12,158 nucleotides of DNA from Acetobacteraceae bacterium. GTDB lineage: Bacteria; Pseudomonadota; Alphaproteobacteria; Acetobacterales; Acetobacteraceae. Location of the stretch: positions 1 to 12,158 of the forward strand of contig CANJSR010000111.1 in NCBI GenBank assembly GCA_947476855.1. The letters run 5' to 3'. Positions 6,765 to 12,158 of this stretch are shown piece by piece. Numbering within the stretch: position 1 is the first letter of the stretch; each line of letters starts with the position of its first letter. The translations under genes and the position numbers were made by a program. Under the pieces are notes generated by a model. The model had not been told where the DNA came from, did not search any database, and was given only the letters and a program-made list of their open reading frames with translations.

Positions 6765-6878
6765 TCAGGCAGGCCAACCCGTGCCGCCAATCCCACGTTC
6801 CGCCCGGACTCCGATGTCAGACGCACCATGCCCAGTGCTGTTCCGACCCTTGTTGTTCCGTATGCGGACCGTGAGCAT
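6765..6878 (-). CDS. Candidate small protein, 37 residues, unknown function
   Basis: An ATG at 6878 is preceded by AGGGAG with a 7-base gap, the best Shine-Dalgarno geometry in this gap. It opens 37 codons that end in TGA at 6765, 10 bases before a strong inverted repeat with a minus-strand T-tract. The peptide is basic at the start (MLTVRIRNNKGRN) and glycine-rich at the end (RGIGGTGWPA), with no membrane segment, signal peptide or cysteines. Third codon positions are only moderately G/C (roughly two thirds), lower than in the flanking genes, which argues against a well-kept gene. I do not recognise it. It could be a real small protein, the leader of a minus-strand RNA, or chance. Confidence 0.3.
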   Translation of the reverse strand: MLTVRIRNNKGRNSTGHGASDIGVRAERGIGGTGWPA

Positions 6879-7122
6879 CGTACCACTCCCTGGCTGACCG
6901 GCGTGGCTTCGTGGGGGAGAAGCGAAGGTCACGACCGGCGTCGAGAGAGAAGGTATTCGATTGCATCAGGAAATACAGAGTTACTATTTACAGCGCTTGC
7001 TCATGTAATTCCGCATGAAAATCTTGATAATTCTGGGGTGTATTTCCAAGAATTCCTATCATGACGATTTCAGAAAAACTGCCGGAAGAAATCCGAATTT
7101 TCCACGTTTGTTCTTGTTTAAA

Positions 7123-8376
7123 CTAAGGCACAACCTCCCGCTTATAGGCCAGACCATAGGGACCGACCCGCAGCGACCCGCCCTCGGACAACGGGACCGT
7201 GCCGTCGATGCGTTGCCCGTCGATGAAGGTGCCGTTGGTGGAACCGAGGTCGGTGACAACGACATCGTCCCCCACCACCGCCACCTGGCAATGCGCCCGC
7301 GACACCGCCCCATCCGGCAACAACACCTGCGCCGGTCGCGCTCGGCCGATCACCAGGGGGGAGTCGGACAAGGCAACCCGGGTCGCCGCGGTGGCCGGGC
7401 TGACGACCTCCAGCCAGTGAAACACACGGGGTTCGGCTGGCGCGTCCTCGCCCGGCGCGGAGATGCGGATCGTCTGTTCCAGCGCGTCGGCATCCGTCCC
7501 GGCCGCACGCGGCCAACCGCGGGTGCCGTCGAGCCGGCCCATCCCGAGCCGTTGTGCCGCGTCCGCGACTTCGGCCGCTGTCTGGCGCAGGGTGTCGTCG
7601 AAATAGCCCGCGGCCGCCTGCGCCAGGGACACCCGCAGCACACGGCCCGGCGCGCGGTCCAGCATGCCCTGGCTGATCAGCCACGAAATATGGTCCCGGA
7701 TCGTCTGGAAGCTCTGCCCGGTCTGGTCCAGCACGCTGGCGGCAAGCTGATCGGCGACCAGGCTGTCCTCTCCCGCCATGCCGCGACGCAGGTGATCCGC
7801 GTGCTCCATCGCCCGGTGCATCAGGATCCAATAGGACGTGGACGTCAGGCGCCGCCGAGCCTCGGTGCGTCTGGCGGGAGAGAGGTTCTGGTCGGTGAGG
7901 AACTGGTCGGCCCCGGCAAGCCAGGCGAGGGCATAGGTGTCGAAAACCTGAAGGATCGTCCCGCGGTCCCGGTCCTGCAACGCGGCCGGGGCGGAGCCTG
8001 ACAGCGACGGGTCGATATGGCGCATGGCGCCCTGCATCTCATCCGCGACCGCCAGCAGGAAGGTGTCGAAGGTGGAAAGCAAGCCTTCGGTCGGCGTGAC
8101 GATCGTGCGGCCGGTCAGCTTGGCCTCTCGCGGGGTTGCGACGCACAGGCCGAGGCGCTCGATATCCTCCACCCGTTCCCGCACGGTGGCGTCGTCCAGC
8201 AGATAGAGTTCCTTGGTGACGCCGTAGATCTGGCGCACCGGCACGCCGCCGCGGCCACGGGTGCAGAGATAGCCGATGATCGTCTGATGAACCCGGTTTG
8301 CCAAAGCTGGGAATCGCGCGCGCCAGGCTCTCTGCTGTGCCGACAGCAGGTCGATGATGGCGGACTCCTTCTGCAT
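7123..8376 (-). CDS. FHA-domain protein with two N-terminal winged-helix-like segments
   Basis: 417 residues. The C-terminus (about 341-412) is a canonical FHA phosphothreonine-binding domain: G344-R345, SRAH at 359-362, and DLGSTNGTFIDG with N381. The region before it looks like two related winged-helix units. Residues about 30-100 include TVRERVEDIERLGLCVATP and a TGRTIVTPTEGL wing; residues about 178-265 include QTIRDHISWLISQGMLDRA and the wing GRVLRVSL. Each helix-turn-helix unit is flanked by long helices, as in MarR-type dimers. This suggests a DNA-binding regulator whose partner or activity is set by threonine phosphorylation, but no kinase or phosphatase gene is in view. Start: ATG at 8376 with GGGAG 8 bases upstream. 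Divergent from trmO across 134 bp that contain an inverted repeat. The FHA call is firm; the winged-helix reading is pattern-based. Confidence 0.85.
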   Translation of the reverse strand: MQKESAIIDLLSAQQRAWRARFPALANRVHQTIIGYLCTRGRGGVPVRQIYGVTKELYLLDDATVRERVEDIERLGLCVATPREAKLTGRTIVTPTEGLLSTFDTFLLAVADEMQGAMRHIDPSLSGSAPAALQDRDRGTILQVFDTYALAWLAGADQFLTDQNLSPARRTEARRRLTSTSYWILMHRAMEHADHLRRGMAGEDSLVADQLAASVLDQTGQSFQTIRDHISWLISQGMLDRAPGRVLRVSLAQAAAGYFDDTLRQTAAEVADAAQRLGMGRLDGTRGWPRAAGTDADALEQTIRISAPGEDAPAEPRVFHWLEVVSPATAATRVALSDSPLVIGRARPAQVLLPDGAVSRAHCQVAVVGDDVVVTDLGSTNGTFIDGQRIDGTVPLSEGGSLRVGPYGLAYKREVVP

Positions 8377-8413
8377 GGGTTCGGCTCCCGAGGCTGTTCT
8401 GGCGTTTTGCGAT

Positions 8414-8448
8414 CCGTTTCGTTCTTACCGCTGTCCTACACGAAACGG
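8414..8448. repeat. Inverted repeat CCGTTTCG-N19-CGAAACGG between divergent genes
   Basis: Perfect 8-base arms at 8414-8421 and 8441-8448, 27 bases centre to centre, lie in the 134-bp spacer between the FHA regulator and trmO. Neither T-tract nor short loop suggests a terminator. The place fits an operator for a dimeric regulator, possibly autoregulation by the adjacent winged-helix/FHA protein. That link is inference. Confidence 0.4.
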
Positions 8449-8510
8449 GAAGGAAATCACGCAAATTCATCGCACTGGCGTGGCGGGACCGAAAGGGGTT
8501 AGGAAAGGGC

Positions 8511-8990
8511 ATGATGGGAAATACAATAGCCATGCAGCCGATCGGCCTGATCGCGACGCCTTGGGCCAGTATCGGCGATTGTCCCCGGAATGGCCGACAA
8601 CCCGATCCGGCGCCGGTCTGCACCGTGACGGTCGACGAAGCGTTTCGGGATGGGCTGATGGGGTTGGACGGCTTCTCCCACCTGATCCTGCTTTACTGGT
8701 TGGACCAGGCGAAAACGCCGCAATTGGTATTCACGCCGCCCTTCGACCCGGAGCCTCGGGGGGTGTTCGCGACGCGGGGGCCTCGGCGGCCAAACCCGAT
8801 CGGGATGTCCGTGGTGGCCTTTGACGGTTTCGATGGCCCGGGACGGCTGTTGGTCCGGTATCTGGACTGCGTAAACGGCACGCCGCTGCTGGATATCAAG
8901 CCCTATCTGATGACGACGGACGCGGAGCCCGCGGCGACGATGGGTTGGCTGGGGAAGCACGCGACACGGAACCGGAACACGGGCGGCTGA
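8511..8990 (+). CDS. trmO: tRNA m6t6A37 methyltransferase TrmO (TsaA family), short form
   Basis: 159 residues of the TsaA/TrmO family, which uses S-adenosylmethionine to N6-methylate threonylcarbamoyl-adenosine 37 of tRNA-Thr and so tunes decoding. The family hallmarks are FSHL at 55-58, FATRGPRRPNPIG at 86-98, and NGTPLLDIKPY at 122-132. Escherichia coli TrmO is about 235 residues and has an extra C-terminal domain. This one stops after the beta-barrel domain, a form also common in other bacteria and archaea, where exact substrates are less certain. The ATG at 8511 is preferred because AGGA lies 6 bases upstream; ATGs at 8514 and 8532 are in frame, the last matching the common family start MQPIG. 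Its stop abuts the convergent vapC-like stop with no space. Confidence 0.88.
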   Translation: MMGNTIAMQPIGLIATPWASIGDCPRNGRQPDPAPVCTVTVDEAFRDGLMGLDGFSHLILLYWLDQAKTPQLVFTPPFDPEPRGVFATRGPRRPNPIGMSVVAFDGFDGPGRLLVRYLDCVNGTPLLDIKPYLMTTDAEPAATMGWLGKHATRNRNTGG

Positions 8991-9377
8991 TCAGACGATC
9001 AACACCATGCCGCCATAGGCCGCCACCTGGGCGTCGCGGGTGAGCAACCGCAACGGTTCGGTCATCGCCTGGGCGACCAGGATGCGGTCGAACGGGTCGC
9101 CGTGCAAAGGCGGCAGGGTTTCAACCGCCGCCGCGTGGATGGGGGTTATGTCCAGCAGCCCGAACTCGGCCGACCGGAAGTAGCCCAGCGCTTCTTCGCC
9201 CGAGATCGGCATGTTGCTGCGCGCCAAGGCGTGTTTGATCGAGATTTCCCAGACCGTGGCCGCGCTGACCATCACCGCATTCTCCGGGTCATCGATCAGG
9301 CTGCGGGCCAGATCGGACAGCCGCGGGTCGTCGGCGATGGCCCAGAGCGCGATATGCGTGTCCAGCAGCAGCCTCAA
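8991..9377 (-). CDS. PIN-domain toxin, VapC-type ribonuclease of a type II toxin-antitoxin pair
   Basis: 128 residues, a complete PIN domain. The acidic metal-binding set is visible: D6 in LLLDTH, E44 in VWEISIK, D97 in DPFDRILVAQA and D115 in LLTRD, the order expected for Mg-dependent PIN ribonucleases. These toxins cut RNA (often tRNA or rRNA) when not bound by the antitoxin. The start is a TTG at 9377 that overlaps the antitoxin stop as TTGA. No ATG or GTG lies near it in frame, and family homology begins at MRLLLDTH. Overlap and weak start codon would make toxin synthesis depend on antitoxin translation and keep it low. All four acidic residues are present, so it looks active. Confidence 0.9.
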   Translation of the reverse strand: MRLLLDTHIALWAIADDPRLSDLARSLIDDPENAVMVSAATVWEISIKHALARSNMPISGEEALGYFRSAEFGLLDITPIHAAAVETLPPLHGDPFDRILVAQAMTEPLRLLTRDAQVAAYGGMVLIV

Positions 9378-9619
9378 GCAGCGGAGCCGGCGAACAGGGC
9401 GGCGACAGTCGCATTGTCGGCGTCGATCGTGTCGGGCACGGTGAAGCGGCCCTTGGCGACGCCGATGCGGCGGCCGGGCTTTACGGTGGGCAGTGGCATC
9501 AGGCGCGCGACGGGACGGCCGTTGCGGGCGATGATGATCTCGGCCTCCGAGCCGGTTTCCACGGCTTCGACGAAGCGCGAGAGGTTGGATTTGGCTTCAA
9601 GCATGTTGATGGTCCGCAT
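9374..9619 (-). CDS. Phd/YefM-family antitoxin
   Basis: 81 residues. The N-terminal half (MRTINMLEAKSNLSRFVEAV, then EIIIARNGRPVARLMP) is the Phd/YefM fold that dimerises and binds the operon's own operator. The C-terminal tail (GRFTVPDTIDADNATVAALF) is the flexible part expected to wrap and inhibit the PIN toxin. It is the first gene of the pair and its stop overlaps the toxin start. Pairing of a Phd-type antitoxin with a PIN toxin is common. The ATG at 9619 has AAGGG about 10 bases upstream, and a promoter candidate with dyad-like TGG...CCA sequence lies just before it. Confidence 0.9.
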   Translation of the reverse strand: MRTINMLEAKSNLSRFVEAVETGSEAEIIIARNGRPVARLMPLPTVKPGRRIGVAKGRFTVPDTIDADNATVAALFAGSAA

Positions 9620-9648
9620 GATGGCAGCCCTTTTGGCCAGACCAGACT

Positions 9649-9677
9649 AACCTAAACGGAGCGACCGGCGGCTTCAA
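9649..9677 (-). promoter_or_regulatory. Candidate promoter of the toxin-antitoxin operon
   Basis: Minus-strand TTGAAG (9672-9677) and TAGGTT (9649-9654) are 17 bases apart, with four and three consensus matches respectively. Transcription would start near 9642. Between there and the antitoxin ATG lies TGGTCTGGCCA (9634-9644), an imperfect dyad suitable as an antitoxin operator. Motif evidence only. Confidence 0.3.
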
Positions 9678-9704
9678 GAACTATCAACGGATATCGACCG
9701 GCGG
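9662..9704. repeat. Direct repeat CGACCGGCGG, 33-bp period, between divergent operons
   Basis: CGACCGGCGG occurs at 9662-9671 and again at 9695-9704, about three helical turns apart, in the 146-bp spacer between the antitoxin and the ABC transporter operon. The first copy overlaps the spacer of the antitoxin promoter candidate. It could be a tandem operator for either operon; in GC-rich DNA a chance match of ten bases is also possible. Confidence 0.3.
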
Positions 9705-9765
9705 GCTGGATCGGCGCATTCTGTGCGGGCTCTGGCAGCGTCCATCCGAAACAGGAACCTTCCGC

Positions 9766-10965
9766 ATGTTGACACGCCGCACCGTTCTGGCTGGCGCCGC
9801 CGTTCTGGCCGCCCCCGCCATCTCCCGCGCCCAGGCGGCGCCGATCCGGGTCGGGGAGATCAATTCCTATTCCGCCATTCCGTCGTTCACCCTGCCCTAT
9901 CGCAACGGCTGGCAGATGGCCGTCGAACAGATCAACGAAGCCGGTGGTGTGCTGGGCCGCAAGCTGGAGGTGATCAGCCGGGACGATGCCGGCAAGCCGC
10001 AGGACGCGATCCGCCTGGCTGGTGAACTGCTGGATGAGCAGAAGGTGGACGTTCTGTCGGGCGGGTTCCTGTCGAACGTGGGTCTTGCGCTGTCCGATTT
10101 CGCGGCCCAGCGCCAGCGACTGTTCGTGGCCGGAGAGCCTCTGTCGGATGCGATGGTGTGGGAGAAGGGGAACCGGTTCTGTTTCCGCCTCCGCCCGTCC
10201 ACCTACATGCAGGCGGCGATGCTGGCCGAGGAGGCGGCGAAGTTGCCGGCCAAGCGCTGGGTAACGGTCGCGCCAAACTATGAATATGGCACTTCTTCGG
10301 TGAAGTGGTTCAAGGCCCTGCTGACGGCCAAGCGCCCGGATGTGCAGTTCGTCGCGGAACAATGGCCGGCCTTGGGGAAGATCGACGCGGGGGCCACGGT
10401 CGCGGCTTTGGCCGAGGCCAAGCCCGAGGCGATCTTCAACGTCACCTTCGGTCCAGACCTGACCAATTTCGTTCGCCAGGGCAACACGCGGGGGCTGTTT
10501 GAAGGCCGAGCGGTGGCGTCGATGCTGACGGGGGAGCCGGAGTATCTGGAGCCGTTGGGGGATGAGGCGCCGGTTGGCTGGTGGGTGACGGGGTATCCTC
10601 GGGAACTGGTTGAGACGCCCGCCAACAAGGCGTTCATCGCGGCATATCAGGCTCGGTTCAAGGTGTTGCCGGGGATGGGGTCCGTGGTGGGGCATGCGCT
10701 GATCGTGTCGATCGCGGCGGGGATTGCGCGGGCTGGGTCCCTGGAGACGGACAAGCTGATTACTGGGTTCCGGGGTGCCACGTTTGACACACCGATTGGG
10801 GCGGCGAGTTATCGGGCGATCGACCATCAGGGGACTCTGGGGACCTATGTCGGGAAGACGGCGCTGAAGGGTGGCAAGGGCGTGATGGTTGATTGGCGGT
10901 ATGCGGACGGGGCCAACTATCTGCCGACGGATGAGGAAGTTCGGAAGCTGCGCCCCGCCGGATAG
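9766..10965 (+). CDS. Branched-chain-amino-acid-type ABC transporter substrate-binding protein (periplasmic)
   Basis: 399 residues. A Tat-like signal peptide opens it: twin arginines in TRRTVLAG (residues 3-10), a hydrophobic stretch, and a probable cleavage site RAQA|AP after residue 24. The mature part is a type I periplasmic-binding fold of the LivJ/Peripla_BP_6 class, with GWQMAVEQINEAGGVLGR and DDAGKPQDAIRLAGELL as the typical N-terminal lobe sequence. It captures a small ligand for the inner-membrane Liv permeases; the ligand may be an amino acid, amide or aromatic acid and cannot be read. The ATG at 9766 has AGGAA 8 bases upstream. It leads an operon with the TrpF-like gene and the permease. 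Glycine codons shift from mostly GGC in the first half to mostly GGG after about 10490. Confidence 0.92.
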   Translation: MLTRRTVLAGAAVLAAPAISRAQAAPIRVGEINSYSAIPSFTLPYRNGWQMAVEQINEAGGVLGRKLEVISRDDAGKPQDAIRLAGELLDEQKVDVLSGGFLSNVGLALSDFAAQRQRLFVAGEPLSDAMVWEKGNRFCFRLRPSTYMQAAMLAEEAAKLPAKRWVTVAPNYEYGTSSVKWFKALLTAKRPDVQFVAEQWPALGKIDAGATVAALAEAKPEAIFNVTFGPDLTNFVRQGNTRGLFEGRAVASMLTGEPEYLEPLGDEAPVGWWVTGYPRELVETPANKAFIAAYQARFKVLPGMGSVVGHALIVSIAAGIARAGSLETDKLITGFRGATFDTPIGAASYRAIDHQGTLGTYVGKTALKGGKGVMVDWRYADGANYLPTDEEVRKLRPAG

Positions 10966-10971
10966 ACCGTG

Positions 10972-11646
10972 ATGGTGTGGGATGGCGGCCCATTCCTCAA
11001 GATCTGCGGATTGCGGACCGAGAACGACGCACGCGCGGCCGTTGCCGCGGGGGCAACGGCGCTCGGGATGCTGGTCGGCCTGACGCACCGCGCGGAGGAC
11101 GAGGCGTCCGAGGCGGAGGCCCGCCACTTGGTCTCCGCCTCGGGACCCGGGCCAACCATGGTGCTGGTGACCCATCTTCTCGATCCGGCGGCCATCGCGG
11201 CGCTGGCGGCGCGGATTGGAGTCTCGACCATCCAGGTGCATGGGGATGTCCCTCCGGACGGGCTGCGCGCGCTGCGTGTCCTGGCTCAGGACGCCCGCCT
11301 GATCAAGGCGATCCATGTCACCGGCCCGGACGCTGTGGCGCGGGCCGAGGCATTCGCCCCTATCGCCGACGCCCTGCTGCTGGACTCCCGCAGCGCCGAC
11401 CGCCTGGGCGGCACCGGCCAGACCCATGACTGGACCATCAGCCGCCGCATCGTCGACGCCGTGGCGCTCGTGCCGGTCATCCTCGCCGGTGGCCTGACGC
11501 CGGACAACGTCGCCGCGGCCATCGAACAGGTCCGCCCGGCCGGTGTCGATGTGAACTCGGGTGTCGAGGACCCAACCGGCGCCAAGGACCCCGCCCGCAT
11601 GCACGCCTTCATCGCCTCCGCTCGATCCGCCTTCCGGGCCACCTGA
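10972..11646 (+). CDS. Phosphoribosylanthranilate isomerase (TrpF)-like protein in a transporter operon
   Basis: 224 residues in a TIM-barrel TrpF pattern: LKICGLR with C12 (catalytic base in TrpF), STIQVHGD (85-92), LLLDSR with D138 (catalytic acid), GGTGQTHDW (146-154), ILAGGL (170-175) and GVDVNSGVED plus KD (191-206). TrpF converts phosphoribosylanthranilate in tryptophan synthesis. Two points are odd. The usual GFVFYPKSPR-type loop is replaced by GMLVGLTHRAEDE, and the gene sits not with trp genes but 6 bases after a binding-protein gene and overlapping the permease start by one base (TGATG). It may be the housekeeping TrpF, or a paralogue acting on a phosphoribosylated or other ligand brought in by the transporter. 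Start: ATG at 10972; the GTG at 10969 is an alternative. No strong Shine-Dalgarno; coupling to the upstream gene is likely. Confidence 0.82.
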   Translation: MVWDGGPFLKICGLRTENDARAAVAAGATALGMLVGLTHRAEDEASEAEARHLVSASGPGPTMVLVTHLLDPAAIAALAARIGVSTIQVHGDVPPDGLRALRVLAQDARLIKAIHVTGPDAVARAEAFAPIADALLLDSRSADRLGGTGQTHDWTISRRIVDAVALVPVILAGGLTPDNVAAAIEQVRPAGVDVNSGVEDPTGAKDPARMHAFIASARSAFRAT

Positions 11647-12158
11647 TGGACTTCGTGGTGATCCAGCTTCTGACCGGCCTCGCCAGCGCCGCGTCGCTGT
11701 TCCTGATCGCCGCCGGCCTGACCGTGATCTTCGGGGTCACACGAGTCGTCAACTTCTCCCACGGCAGCCTCTACATGATCGGCTGCTACCTGGCCTGGAG
11801 CATCCTGACTCGCCTGCCCCGCGACCCCGCCTGGTTCGCCCTGGGCATCCTGCTCGCCGCCCTGGCCACCGGGCTGATCGGCGCCCTGCTGGAAACCACC
11901 CTGCTGCGCCGCATCTACCGCGCGCCAGAGCTGTTCCAGCTTCTGGCCACCTTCGGCGTGGTGCTGGTCATCCAGGACCTGGTGCCCCTGATCTGGGGAC
12001 CGCAGGACCTGCCTCTGCCCCGCCCGCCCTGGCTGCGAAGCTTCGTGACCATCATGGGGGAGCGGTTTCCCCTCTATGACCTCATCCTGATCGCCATCGG
12101 CCCGGTGGTGCTGCTTCTGCTCTGGCTGCTGCTGCACCGAACCCGCTTCGGCATCCTG
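11646..12158 (+). CDS. LivH-type branched-chain amino acid ABC transporter permease (partial, C-terminus beyond window)
   Basis: The first 171 residues are visible, running off the right edge. They show LivH-family sequence: an N-terminal hydrophobic helix, then AAGLTVIFGVTRVVNFSHG, which is the family's signature near residue 23-41. Several further membrane segments follow, then LLATFGVVLVIQD (about 99-111) and HRTRFGIL at the visible end. It is one of two inner-membrane subunits that would form the channel with a LivM-type partner and LivG/LivF ATPases, expected just downstream. The ATG shares its A with the stop of the TrpF-like gene, so translation is coupled. Confidence 0.92.
   Translation, partial: MDFVVIQLLTGLASAASLFLIAAGLTVIFGVTRVVNFSHGSLYMIGCYLAWSILTRLPRDPAWFALGILLAALATGLIGALLETTLLRRIYRAPELFQLLATFGVVLVIQDLVPLIWGPQDLPLPRPPWLRSFVTIMGERFPLYDLILIAIGPVVLLLLWLLLHRTRFGIL

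Larger units (their letters stand above)
6447..7122. other. 676-bp intergenic region with regulatory and RNA signals
   Basis: No long protein-coding gene is convincing here. From left to right: a featureless stretch to 6514; a perfect FNR-type box (6515-6528); a candidate small RNA (6563-6644); opposing minus-strand terminators (6655-6681 and 6698-6754); a 37-codon minus-strand candidate (6765-6878); and an A+T-richer stretch (about 6950-7122) immediately downstream of the FHA gene. The latter has only a weak terminator-like CGGA-N5-TCCG hairpin followed by GCAGTTTTT on the minus strand (about 7070-7096). No tRNA-like T-loop or insertion-sequence ends were seen. Confidence 0.7.

Noticed and set aside
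6464..6874. 136-codon plus-strand open frame in the gap
   Set aside because: It runs through the FNR-type box, a strong intrinsic terminator and two more hairpins, has no ribosome site or family motif, and its composition is typical of noncoding sequence.
6896..6941. Possible structured RNA or tRNA around a repeated GACCGGCGT and the GCTTC/GAAGC stem
   Set aside because: Only a 5-bp stem and a 9-base direct repeat; no cloverleaf, T-loop or known riboswitch core could be built.
7015..8001. 328-codon plus-strand open frame
   Set aside because: Antisense to the FHA gene, whose protein motifs are unambiguous.
8377..8510. Sigma-70 promoters for the FHA gene and trmO
   Set aside because: Several partial hexamers exist but none combines good matches with 16-18 base spacing, so no site is called.
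9652..11604. 650-codon minus-strand open frame
   Set aside because: It covers the binding-protein and TrpF-like genes on the opposite strand; composition is R/H/Q/G-rich with no recognisable motif, while the plus strand has clear families.

Overview
This window is GC-rich, tightly packed bacterial chromosome with strongly GC-biased third codon positions. Gene content points to an alphaproteobacterium, probably of the Rhodospirillales/Acetobacteraceae type: comEC divergent from gltX, an ETHE1-type persulfide dioxygenase fused to a rhodanese, a Liv-type ABC operon with a Tat-like binding protein, and a dispersed palindrome with CGTCATCCCGGC ends. The genus cannot be told from the sequence alone. 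I see no phage, transposase, CRISPR, rRNA or tRNA.

Layout. (1) 1-2605, minus strand: a pair made of a luciferase-like flavin monooxygenase (371-1399) and a lactonase-type metallo-beta-lactamase protein (cut by the left edge). They are 3 bases apart and have their own promoter candidate. Upstream lie a 77-bp palindrome and the persulfide dioxygenase-rhodanese fusion. (2) 2640-4907, minus: comEC, 34 bases upstream of the dioxygenase and probably its operon partner. (3) 5019-6446, plus: gltX, divergent from comEC. (4) 6447-7122: a 676-bp gap that is far from empty. It holds a perfect FNR/FixK-type box, a candidate ~80-nt small RNA ending in an intrinsic terminator, minus-strand terminators facing it, and a possible 37-codon minus-strand gene with a good ribosome binding site. 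(5) 7123-8376, minus: a protein with two apparent winged-helix segments and a C-terminal FHA domain, divergent from trmO (8511-8990, plus). (6) 8991-9619, minus: a VapC-type PIN toxin and Phd/YefM-type antitoxin coupled by a TTGA overlap. (7) 9766-12158, plus: a branched-chain-amino-acid-type ABC operon (binding protein, permease cut by the right edge) with a TrpF-like isomerase gene inserted between them.

Best candidate for something new: the unit at 6515-6644. A perfect TTGAT-N4-ATCAA box is centred 41.5 bases before a start site at about 6563. The predicted RNA then folds as a 5' hairpin, an unpaired stretch with the anti-Shine-Dalgarno core CCTCC, and a terminator hairpin with a T-tract. 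This is the architecture of oxygen-responsive regulatory RNAs such as FnrS, AniS and PhrS, but I recognise no known family in it. Second-tier items are the TrpF-like gene inside the transporter operon, the double-winged-helix FHA protein, and the small minus-strand ORF beside the terminators.
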